Source of the DNA: Chitinophagaceae bacterium UBA2793
GTDB taxonomy: Bacteria > Bacteroidota > Bacteroidia > Chitinophagales > Chitinophagaceae
Reading direction: 5' to 3'
DNA length: 20,816 bases
Assembly: GCA_002352045.1 (NCBI GenBank)
Contig: DEHT01000042.1
Coordinates: 7,383 to 28,198, forward strand
Part shown: piece after piece, positions 6,815 through 13,703 of the stretch
Position numbering within the stretch: the stretch's first letter is position 1
How the letters are laid out: each line of letters opens with the position of its first letter
Made by a program: the position numbers and the translations under genes
Notes under the pieces: generated by a model
Told to the model about the DNA's origin: nothing
Seen by the model: only the letters and a program-made list of their open reading frames with translations
Databases searched by the model: none

Positions 6815-6840
6815 CTAAACAAAACCCGCCGGATTTTCAG
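6815..6840. repeat. Partial third copy of the dispersed element
   Basis: The sequence CTAAACAAAACCCGCCGG with the tail ATTTTCAG resembles the left end of the element joined to its right end. It sits 13 bases beyond copy 2. Confidence 0.45.
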
Positions 6841-6876
6841 ATCTCCAATATTTAAAGTTTGGGCAAAGCTTCGCTG

Positions 6877-6911
6877 TTCCTCAGTTACATAAAATTTGTA
6901 ACGGTGAGGAA
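6877..6911. promoter_or_regulatory. Interrupted 12-bp hairpin in the antiterminator leader
   Basis: Arms TTCCTCAGTTAC (6877-6888) and GTAACGGTGAGGAA (6898-6911) pair over 12 bp with a two-base GG bulge around a 9-base loop. There is no following T-run on either strand, so it is a leader RNA structure or protein site and not a standard terminator. Confidence 0.5.
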
Positions 6912-6972
6912 TAGTGGTTGTTTTTATTGAGGTCGCAAAACTATTTGTTTGGCGTTACCTTATTGTTATGTA

Positions 6973-6997
6973 TGAGTGATTAAGCTTCATTCACTCA
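6973..6997. terminator. Weak hairpin downstream of the Wzc-like gene
   Basis: Perfect 7-bp arms TGAGTGA and TCACTCA surround an 11-base loop, 58 bases beyond the stop of the Wzc-like gene. The T-rich side is on the plus strand, so termination of the minus-strand transcript would be weak. Confidence 0.35.
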
Positions 6998-7054
6998 ATA
7001 TTTTTATAGCACTTTTTGATTCTTAGCTACTTTCTCAACAAAATTTCCAACACA

Positions 7055-9490
7055 TTATCCTTTTCTTCTTCCAAATAATTTTTTAATTCCTTTTCTAAAA
7101 CCCCATAAATTTTTAAACCCAGGATGATCGCCATCGCTGGTATAATAACTGTACCCTTCATTGCCATAACCATAACCATAGCCGTAGCCATAGCCATAAC
7201 CATAACCGTACCCGTTTCCATATCCACCAAACCCATAGCCAAAAAGATTTACACCTCTTGGCTTAATGCCATTGAACACAATGCACATATTGGGGAATTT
7301 CTTTTCTTTATTGAGGCTATCAACTAAGTTTAAAAAGTTGCCGGGAGTTTTAGCATGACGCACCACATACACAGCCGTATCTACATGCTGTGCCAGCAAC
7401 TGTGCATCGGTTACCGGGCCAATAGGTGCCGTATCAATAATAACGTAATCAAATTTTTCTTTTAATTCCTTCATCATGGTAGAATATGCCGGCAACTGAA
7501 TGAGTTCTGTTGGGTTGGGCGGAATGGGCCCGGCAGACACTACATAAAGACCTTCAAATTCTGTGGGTTTGCAGATTTCATCAATGCTAGCTTTGCCCAC
7601 TAAATAACTACTGATACCCGGATGACGATTAACGCCCAATTGCTGGCTCAGCTTTGGTTTACGCAAATCCATTTCCATTAAGGCCACTCTTTTTCCGGTA
7701 AGCGTTATACTAATGGCCAGGTTGATTGCAATAAAACTTTTACCCTCGCCGGAAATACTGGATGTAACCAATAGTGTTTTATTGGTTTCGTTAAAACCCA
7801 TAAATGCCAGGTTGGTTCGCAGGCTTCTAAACTGTTCTGCAATTACCGTTCGCTTTCCATCCCTAATGGCAATATTGTCTTTATTGGGCGATTGTACAAT
7901 TTCTGCAATTACGGGCACATTGGTTTTACGTTCAATTTCGGCTCTAAACATTACTTTATTATTGAACTGCTCCTGAATTTGTACATACAATAAAAATGCT
8001 AATAACCCAATGATAAAACCCATGAGATAATAATTTTTTGGGATGGGGCTATTGGGGCCATAAGAGTAGGCGGCTTGCAACACTTTAAGATCGGGAGCTG
8101 TGGCGGAAGTAGCCAGTGCGGTTTCTTCTCTTCGCTTTAAGAGATAGGTATAAATATCGTTTTTGATAGCTTGCTGCCTGTTTATATCCAGTAAGCCTCT
8201 TTCTTTTTCGGGCATTTGCAGTAAGAAAGAATTGGCCTTTGTAATTTCTGCATTATTGCTGGCTCTTTCGGTAAAATAGTCGCTGCGAATATTGTTCATA
8301 TTCTCTTGCAGGTCTTTTTTTATTTGGCTCACTCTTTCCTGCGCCAGCACCACCGATTCGCTTTGATTGCCAGCAACTGCTTTGGCTTTATCTAATTCAA
8401 ACTCGGCTGTGTACAATTGGTTGAGCAGGTTGTTCAAAAATGGATCAGTTACGGTTTTAAGAGATGGCACCGTTCCCGGCTCAGAGCCTTTTCTGCCAAC
8501 ATAGCCTTGAATATCTCCTAAAATTTCGAGCTGTAAATCTATCATTGTATTTCTCCGGTCGAGCTCACGCACCTGGCCAAAATACATGGATGCCTGTCCG
8601 CTTAGGTCTGTAATTCCACGGGTAGATTTATAATCCATTATATTTTGCTCTACACTATCCAATTGGCCTTCAACTACCCTTAGCCTTTCATCAATAAACT
8701 GTAAAGTTTTTACTGAAGCAAGATTTTTTTCTTTTACATTTCTAAAATTGTAGATTTCAAATAAGCGGTTCAAAATATCTACCCCTCGCTTTGGAACAGC
8801 GGTTTGCATACTTACATCCAATACACTGGAAGTAGTGGTTGGCTGTACTGCCTTTATAGCCCCGGCAAATGCCGATGCTGCACCTGGCGCACCATTAAAT
8901 ACTGCAAAAAAATTCTTGCCCTTTACGGTTTTATTGTACTTCTCATTGGGCACAACTTTGTAAAGGGTGCCGCCAATATTAATTTTACCGTTAATAAGAT
9001 TGGCTTTTTGCCCGGCAATAGTAATAGTATTGGCATTCCAATCAATTTCAAATTTGTGTTTACCACCGGGCAGCACACTGTCTTTATTTACAGCGTCAAA
9101 AACTATAGGTGAATTTTCGGCATACAATTCTTCGGTTTGAACATTTCCTTCATTGAATACGGTGGTATATAAATTCAAATCTTTTACCACTTCCTGCATA
9201 AGCTCGGGTGAGCGCATGAGGATGATTTCATTCTCCATATTACGCCTGTCGGGCAGGCGGGTAATGCCTTCGAGTACCTGCATTTCGTTGCTCGACTTGC
9301 GTGGGTCGCTAATCATCACTTTTGCAGCGGCTGCATACATTTTTACCTGGGAGCGAAGATAAACATGCGCAATAAATATGCTGAGTGCAATCAGCACTAA
9401 AAACACCGGCCAAAAAGGCATGTATCGCTGCACAATTTGTTGCAGAATATTTGCCTGCGGTTTTTCATCAAAAAATTGTTCTTCGTTCAT
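7055..9490 (-). CDS. wzc: Wzc-like polysaccharide co-polymerase with tyrosine autokinase domain
   Basis: Inner-membrane chain-length regulator and BY-kinase, 811 residues from ATG 9490. A first membrane helix (FWPVFLVLIALSIFIAHVY) and a Wzz-type periplasmic domain come first, then coiled-coil regions and a second helix (YYLMGFIIGLLAFLLYV). The cytoplasmic kinase has Walker A SSISGEGKS near residue 577, Walker A' MEMDLRKP near 605 and Walker B YVIIDTAP near 683. The C-terminus has a glycine-tyrosine repeat that would supply the autophosphorylated tyrosines. The frame is open to a TTG at 9523 inside the upstream gene, but ATG 9490 gives a standard 10-base spacing and is preferred. It partners the Wza-like lipoprotein encoded just upstream. 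Confidence 0.93.
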   Translation of the reverse strand: MNEEQFFDEKPQANILQQIVQRYMPFWPVFLVLIALSIFIAHVYLRSQVKMYAAAAKVMISDPRKSSNEMQVLEGITRLPDRRNMENEIILMRSPELMQEVVKDLNLYTTVFNEGNVQTEELYAENSPIVFDAVNKDSVLPGGKHKFEIDWNANTITIAGQKANLINGKINIGGTLYKVVPNEKYNKTVKGKNFFAVFNGAPGAASAFAGAIKAVQPTTTSSVLDVSMQTAVPKRGVDILNRLFEIYNFRNVKEKNLASVKTLQFIDERLRVVEGQLDSVEQNIMDYKSTRGITDLSGQASMYFGQVRELDRRNTMIDLQLEILGDIQGYVGRKGSEPGTVPSLKTVTDPFLNNLLNQLYTAEFELDKAKAVAGNQSESVVLAQERVSQIKKDLQENMNNIRSDYFTERASNNAEITKANSFLLQMPEKERGLLDINRQQAIKNDIYTYLLKRREETALATSATAPDLKVLQAAYSYGPNSPIPKNYYLMGFIIGLLAFLLYVQIQEQFNNKVMFRAEIERKTNVPVIAEIVQSPNKDNIAIRDGKRTVIAEQFRSLRTNLAFMGFNETNKTLLVTSSISGEGKSFIAINLAISITLTGKRVALMEMDLRKPKLSQQLGVNRHPGISSYLVGKASIDEICKPTEFEGLYVVSAGPIPPNPTELIQLPAYSTMMKELKEKFDYVIIDTAPIGPVTDAQLLAQHVDTAVYVVRHAKTPGNFLNLVDSLNKEKKFPNMCIVFNGIKPRGVNLFGYGFGGYGNGYGYGYGYGYGYGYGYGNEGYSYYTSDGDHPGFKNLWGFRKGIKKLFGRRKG
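7163..7213 (-). repeat. 6-bp coding repeat giving eight consecutive Gly-Tyr units
   Basis: On the coding strand the unit GGNTAY is repeated eight times, giving eight GY pairs in the Wzc-like C-terminal tail. The unit is a multiple of three, so gain or loss of copies would keep the frame and change the number of tyrosines. Confidence 0.9.
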
Positions 9491-9500
9491 TGAGAAAAAA

Positions 9501-10298
9501 TTAACGGAAAATTCTGTCGGCAATAATAATTATAAGTGATAAACTGGACGCAGCAAGCGCCAGGGTTGTTTGTAGACGTTGCCTTTTTTCTGCATCCATT
9601 TTGGCTTTAACATCATTAGGTACTACCACTATATCGTTGGGCTTTACATAATACCAATCAGAGTGAAACACTTTATCATCTTCCAGGTCAAGTGATTTTA
9701 CTTTTTTATCTTTTTCCTCTTCTCTTATAATCATTACCCGGTTTTTCATACCCGATTCTTTGATATCGCCGGCTTTTACCATTATTTCAAAAATATTCAA
9801 TTGTTCTTCGGGCATATTTATCACCATTGGAGTGGATACGGCTCCAATAACTGTTACTTTATGATTGAGAAATTGAACATTGGCAATGGGTTCTTTCATG
9901 TAACCCAATAAATCTTTCTCTAATTTTTCTTCGAGTTCACGACGGGTAAGTCCCGCAACGGCAATTTTACCCAGCCGATGCAATTGTATATTTCCATCGG
10001 TATCTACCGCAAAACCTGCCATGCCGGGAGAACTAGACTTGGCAGCAGCTTTGTTAAACTGCTCATCTTCAACAGGGCTAAGGCTTGTAACTTCTATCCC
10101 CAACTGATCGCCGGGTACAATTTTGTTCTCAAAATTGTTGCCCACAAAATTGCGAATAGTAGTATCGTTTTGTAAAGTTTTTAAATAACTGTACTGTCGG
10201 GTGGTGGTACAAGAGGCAAAACATACAATGACTGCCGCCAGCATTCCCAGCAGAAAATTGTTATAACTGCCTGATTGGGAATAATTTATTTTAATCAT
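9501..10298 (-). CDS. wza: Wza-like polysaccharide export lipoprotein
   Basis: Outer-membrane export protein of the Poly_export/SLBB family, 265 residues from ATG 10298. The start was chosen because the segment NNFLLGMLAAVIVCFASC is then a lipoprotein signal peptide with Cys30 as lipid-attachment site. The frame also runs up to ATG 10373, which would put 25 extra residues before it. The mature part has KIVPGDQLGIEVTSLSP (Poly_export), GNIQLHRLGKIAVAGLTRREL and an SLBB-type region with VTVIGAV and INIFEIMVKAGDIKE-like sequence, ending in a hydrophobic helix LALAASSLSLIIIIADRIF. The C-terminal helix suits a Wza-like pore. It is the first gene of the polysaccharide group; a near-consensus -7 box TATTTATG lies at 10371-10378. 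Confidence 0.88.
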   Translation of the reverse strand: MIKINYSQSGSYNNFLLGMLAAVIVCFASCTTTRQYSYLKTLQNDTTIRNFVGNNFENKIVPGDQLGIEVTSLSPVEDEQFNKAAAKSSSPGMAGFAVDTDGNIQLHRLGKIAVAGLTRRELEEKLEKDLLGYMKEPIANVQFLNHKVTVIGAVSTPMVINMPEEQLNIFEIMVKAGDIKESGMKNRVMIIREEEKDKKVKSLDLEDDKVFHSDWYYVKPNDIVVVPNDVKAKMDAEKRQRLQTTLALAASSLSLIIIIADRIFR

Positions 10299-10496
10299 AG
10301 AAACACTCAAATTGTTGGATAATAGGCCTTGCCCTAAGCCCGAAAATACGACCATTTTGCCAATTAGGCGCATAAATACACTGCCATTTTAAAACAGTGG
10401 AATATATAAACAAAAACAATAATTATCTCTGATTATTTTAGTCCTTTATGAACCATAAAAAAAATTTACCAGCTTCATTTTATTTACAACTAATCC

Positions 10497-11669
10497 CTAA
10501 TACGTCACTACTTCTCCCCCATATTCAATTTGCAATTCTTTTTTATCGGCAACTTCTACTCTACCAATTATTTGGGCATCAATACCCAGGGCTTGGGCTG
10601 CTTCAATCATAATTTCTGCATCGGTTGAATGGCAATAGAGTTCGAGCCTGCATCCCATATTAAATACTTCGAACATTTCTTTTAAGGAAGCGCAACTATT
10701 GCGCTGCAATAAATCAAATACAGGCGGGGCTTTAAATAAATTGTCTTTAATAATTTTAAAATTACCGGGCAGGTATTTCATGCACTTGGTTTGTCCGCCG
10801 CCGCTGCAATGGATTAAACCATGAATTTTATCGAAATGATTTTGCAATAATTGTTTTAATAAAGGAGCATAAGTACGGGTAGGACTCAATATTAAATTTC
10901 CTACACTGGTAAAGGCCCCTTCGCCCAAAGGATAATCGTCGGTAAGTTTATCTTTACCGATATATACTACCGAATCGTCTAACGAATTGTCGTAACTCTC
11001 TTTAAAATTTTCGGCATAGTATTTACTCAATGCATCGTGCCTTGCACTGGTGAGGCCATTGCTTCCAATACCGCTATTGTATTCGTTTTCGTAATGAGCT
11101 TTACCATAAGATGCAAAGCCAACAATTACATCGCCTGCTGCAATTTTTTGATTGCTGATGATTTTATTTTTGGGCCATCTTACACTCATGGTACCATTAA
11201 CGGCAACGGTACGAACCACATCGCCTACATCGGCTGTTTCGCCACCGAGGTAATGAATATTAACTCCGTAATTTTTTAATGTATCAAATAATTCCTGTGT
11301 TCCATTGATGATTTGCTCCAGCACTTCGCCGGGTATTAATTTTTTGTTTCGGTCAATGGTTGAATTAAAAATAATATTATCGTAAATGCCCACACAAAGC
11401 AAATCATCCAAATTCATAACCACGGCATCCTGTGCAATGCCTTTCCATACCGAAATATCGCCTGTTTCTTTCCAATATAAATAAGCCAAAATACTTTTGG
11501 TGCCGGCACCATCGGCATGCATCACATTTACAAAAGCATCATCGCCTCCGAGGTAGTCGGGATACACTTTACAGAAAGCATGGGGAAATAAGCCCTGGTC
11601 TAAATTTTTTACAGCCTGGTGTACTTCTTCTTTTTGTGCGGAAACTCCTCTTTGTGCGTATAGAGACAT
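10497..11669 (-). CDS. purM: Phosphoribosylformylglycinamidine cyclo-ligase (AIR synthetase)
   Basis: Fifth step of de novo purine synthesis: closes FGAM to aminoimidazole ribotide using ATP, in the cytosol. At 390 residues it is longer than the ~345 of proteobacterial PurM and fits the Bacteroidota form. Visible motifs are DYLGGDDAF (~38-46), HADGAGTKS (51-59, substrate/ATP loop), LGGETADVGD (141-150) and, in the C-terminal half, HCSGGGQTKCMKYL in place of the usual TGGG-containing loop, followed by EVFNMGCRLELYC. It starts with ATG 24 bases from a TATCTTTG promoter box. The Wza-like gene follows in the same direction after a 200-base gap, but probably belongs to another unit. Confidence 0.95.
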   Translation of the reverse strand: MSLYAQRGVSAQKEEVHQAVKNLDQGLFPHAFCKVYPDYLGGDDAFVNVMHADGAGTKSILAYLYWKETGDISVWKGIAQDAVVMNLDDLLCVGIYDNIIFNSTIDRNKKLIPGEVLEQIINGTQELFDTLKNYGVNIHYLGGETADVGDVVRTVAVNGTMSVRWPKNKIISNQKIAAGDVIVGFASYGKAHYENEYNSGIGSNGLTSARHDALSKYYAENFKESYDNSLDDSVVYIGKDKLTDDYPLGEGAFTSVGNLILSPTRTYAPLLKQLLQNHFDKIHGLIHCSGGGQTKCMKYLPGNFKIIKDNLFKAPPVFDLLQRNSCASLKEMFEVFNMGCRLELYCHSTDAEIMIEAAQALGIDAQIIGRVEVADKKELQIEYGGEVVTY

Positions 11670-11692
11670 GATTATCGTAGTATTTTAAGATG

Positions 11693-11700
11693 CAAAGATA
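11693..11700 (-). promoter_or_regulatory. Bacteroidota -7 box of purM (TATCTTTG)
   Basis: Exact match to TAnnTTTG on the minus strand, 23 bases before the purM ATG, predicting a short leader of under 20 bases. No clear -33 TTG was seen. Confidence 0.6.
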
Positions 11701-11811
11701 AGTTTCCACACTTTGTTTTGTGGTTCGATTTATTGAAAATTGTTTGCGTTGGATGTTGTTTCATTTTTTAGCAATCAAGTAATTAAAATTTAATTGAGAA
11801 TGGAAAAAGAA

Positions 11812-11819
11812 TAATTTTG
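11812..11819 (+). promoter_or_regulatory. Bacteroidota -7 box of ribF (TAATTTTG)
   Basis: Exact match to TAnnTTTG, 47 bases before the ribF ATG. A TTG at 11794-11796 lies 15 bases upstream, a little close for a standard -33 element. Confidence 0.55.
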
Positions 11820-11866
11820 AAACCACATATTGATTCAACGAAAAACGAAAATCGACAAACTAAAAA

Positions 11867-12814
11867 ATGCAGGTTCACACAAATATTAACCAACTGCCTC
11901 CTTTTAAAAATGCCGTACTCACCATTGGTAGTTTTGATGGCGTTCATTCCGGTCATCGGGCCATTATAGACCAATTGGTTAAGGAAGCTACTGCAATTGG
12001 CGGCACGCCGGTGGTAATTACTTTTTACCCACATCCTAAAATGGTAATTGGCAACCAGGCAGAACCGGTAATGGTTTTAAATACGAGAGAAGAAAAATAC
12101 AGGTTGCTAAACAAAGCAGGTATTGAGCACATAGTGGAAGTTCCCTTTACCAGGGATTTTGCTCAGCAAACTGCAGAAGAATATATCCGAAATTTTTTGG
12201 TAGAAAAGTTTCATCCGCATACCATCATCATAGGCTACGACCATAAATTTGGCAACAACCGGGAAGGCGATTACCGTTTGCTGGAAACCTATGCTTCTAC
12301 CTATCGGTATAAAGTACACGAAATACCAGAACATGTGTTGCAGAATATTACCATTAGCAGCACCAAAATACGCAAGGCTTTGCTATCGGGAGATATTGAC
12401 ACGGCAAAACAATATTTAGGCTATGGATATTTTTTTTCGGGGCTGGTTGTAAAAGGCAACCAGTTGGGCAGAACCATTGGTTTTCCAACTGCCAATATTG
12501 TTTTTACAGAACCCGAAAAATTAGTACCGGCCAACGGTGTATATGCAGTAACAGTAAAACGAAACGGGCATTCGGGCACGCTAAAAGGAATGATGAATAT
12601 TGGCACCCGGCCTACGGTGGGCGAAGGTTTGCAACGAACGATAGAAGTAAATATTTTGGACTTTAATGAAGACATTTATGGAGAAATGCTTACGGTTCAT
12701 TTTGTAAAATGGCTACGGTCCGAGTTGAAGTTTAATGGCCTGGAAGAACTGAAAGCGGCTATTCAAAAAGACAAAGAAACCTGTGAGGAGTTGATACAAA
12801 TGGGTGAAATGTAA
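11867..12814 (+). CDS. ribF: Bifunctional riboflavin kinase / FAD synthetase
   Basis: Converts riboflavin to FMN and FMN to FAD. Length is 315 residues, normal for the family. The N-terminal adenylyltransferase domain has TIGSFDGVHSGH (19-30), the nucleotidyltransferase HxGH-like loop, and ISSTKIR (163-169). The C-terminal flavokinase domain begins at YGYFFSGLVVKGNQLGRTIG and includes GFPTAN (205-210), NGVYAV, GMMNIGTRPTVGEG and NILDFNEDIYG. It starts with ATG preceded by an A-rich stretch and a -7 box 47 bases upstream. It diverges from purM and is followed by a strong hairpin. Confidence 0.96.
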   Translation: MQVHTNINQLPPFKNAVLTIGSFDGVHSGHRAIIDQLVKEATAIGGTPVVITFYPHPKMVIGNQAEPVMVLNTREEKYRLLNKAGIEHIVEVPFTRDFAQQTAEEYIRNFLVEKFHPHTIIIGYDHKFGNNREGDYRLLETYASTYRYKVHEIPEHVLQNITISSTKIRKALLSGDIDTAKQYLGYGYFFSGLVVKGNQLGRTIGFPTANIVFTEPEKLVPANGVYAVTVKRNGHSGTLKGMMNIGTRPTVGEGLQRTIEVNILDFNEDIYGEMLTVHFVKWLRSELKFNGLEELKAAIQKDKETCEELIQMGEM

Positions 12815-12931
12815 AACGATTTTCAGTATTATACCTTATAAAAAAAGAGAACAAAGAGGATGTATCAAAAGTAAAATGTAAGCCTTGAGAATCGCTTAAA
12901 CAAAAAAATTTCCCATCCCCTTACCGAATAA

Positions 12932-12967
12932 AAAGAGGCTGTCTCGGACTTTTGAGACAGCCTCTTT
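12932..12967. terminator. Perfect 14-bp hairpin between convergent genes
   Basis: Arms AAAGAGGCTGTCTC (12932-12945) and GAGACAGCCTCTTT (12954-12967) pair without mismatch around an 8-base loop. A/T ends on both sides let it work in both directions. It lies 117 bases after the ribF stop and about 100 bases past the stop of the convergent small barrel gene. Confidence 0.8.
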
Positions 12968-13070
12968 GTTCTCAGTACAATTTCATTAATATGATTTATT
13001 TAAATTAACCGGCAATTAAACATTAGCTAATTATCACATCATCACATTATCAAATTGGCTTTATAGCTAA

Positions 13071-13529
13071 TTATCTAAAAGTATAATTAAACCCAATTCC
13101 GAAACGAGCTGGTTCAAAATCTGAATTATCACCCAAGTACAACAATGGTCTCCAGTCGAAAGACATAGAAATAGGAGCATCCGGAATTTTAAAATCTAAT
13201 CCGGCCATAGGGCGAAGAAAGAAATCGGAACCATTTTTATACAAACCCAAAGATGGGCCGATACCCAAATACCATTGCAGATTTTTTGCCTCGCTAAAGC
13301 CACCATGATATTGGTAATATGCTGCCAGCATGGTATAGTTATCGCCAAACAATACCTGGCCATTTACAGCACTATTTTGACTAAAGAAATGTTTTATTTG
13401 CGGACCAACCAATGTGGATCCTTCTCCAAAATCAATTCCTAAACCAATACCAGTTTTATAAGACTGTGCAGAAGCAGCACTAATGCTCATTAAAAATGCT
13501 GTTGCCGCAATAAATAAGATTTTTTTCAT
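13071..13529 (-). CDS. Small predicted outer-membrane beta-barrel protein, function unknown
   Basis: 152 residues from ATG 13529, chosen because it opens a classical signal peptide (MKKILFIAATAFLMSISAAS, then AQ) with cleavage after ASA. The frame is open 33 codons further to 13628, but that stretch is not signal-like. The mature part alternates polar and hydrophobic or aromatic residues as in amphipathic strands (TGIGLGIDFG, NGQVLFGDNY, MLAAYYQYHGG, LQWYLGIGPSLGLY, PISMSFDWRPLLYLG) and ends in GIGFNYTFR, an aromatic terminal strand like that of barrel proteins. I recognise no specific family. It converges with ribF and lies 174 bases downstream of the ABC-F gene in the same direction. Confidence 0.75.
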   Translation of the reverse strand: MKKILFIAATAFLMSISAASAQSYKTGIGLGIDFGEGSTLVGPQIKHFFSQNSAVNGQVLFGDNYTMLAAYYQYHGGFSEAKNLQWYLGIGPSLGLYKNGSDFFLRPMAGLDFKIPDAPISMSFDWRPLLYLGDNSDFEPARFGIGFNYTFR

Positions 13530-13641
13530 GTTTTTTGATTTGATTAAAAAAAATTTGTTTTCGATGTTTGGTACACTATAATTCCTTTGTTTCGAAAAAA
13601 TCATGCCAATAAAAACAATCAAAGGCATTAGTAGTTTTGAG

Positions 13642-13678
13642 GAAAATCCGGTTCACAACTCACAAAAAATGGATTTTC
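13642..13678. terminator. Inverted repeat downstream of the ABC-F gene
   Basis: Perfect 8-bp arms GAAAATCC (13642-13649) and GGATTTTC (13671-13678) are separated by 21 bases, starting 25 bases after the ABC-F stop. The loop is long and there is no clean T-run, so this is a weak terminator candidate. Confidence 0.35.
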
Positions 13679-13703
13679 AAAAAACCGTACAACCATTTAT
13701 TGC

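Larger units (their letters stand above)
6676..7054. other. 379-base leader between the Wzc-like gene and the antiterminator gene
   Basis: No credible gene. From the minus-strand upstream side it holds a 7-bp hairpin (6973-6997), a larger interrupted hairpin (6877-6911), a partial repeat copy (6815-6840), a full dispersed-repeat copy (6737-6801) and an A+T-rich stretch up to the TTG start. No clear TAnnTTTG promoter box was found on the minus strand, so readthrough from upstream or a weak promoter is possible. Confidence 0.6.

Noticed and set aside
7027..7242. Minus-strand 71-codon open frame rich in Met-Val-Ala, overlapping the Wzc-like tail
   Set aside because: It is the shifted reading of the Gly-Tyr hexamer repeat in the Wzc-like gene; its low-complexity first half is an artefact of the repeat and it has no family resemblance.
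9490..9523. Upstream TTG start for the Wzc-like protein, giving 11 more residues
   Set aside because: It would overlap the Wza-like stop region, while ATG 9490 gives a normal spacing and the usual N-terminus.
11432..11671. Plus-strand open frame opposite purM
   Set aside because: Lies fully antisense to the clearly conserved N-terminal part of PurM and shows no protein-like pattern.
12815..13070. A possible small gene between ribF and the barrel gene
   Set aside because: Only the perfect hairpin and A+T-rich simple sequence (TAGCTAATTATC occurs twice) are visible; no frame with a credible start and composition.
13530..13628. N-terminal extension of the small barrel protein
   Set aside because: The extension is not signal-like and would bury a textbook signal peptide that starts at ATG 13529.
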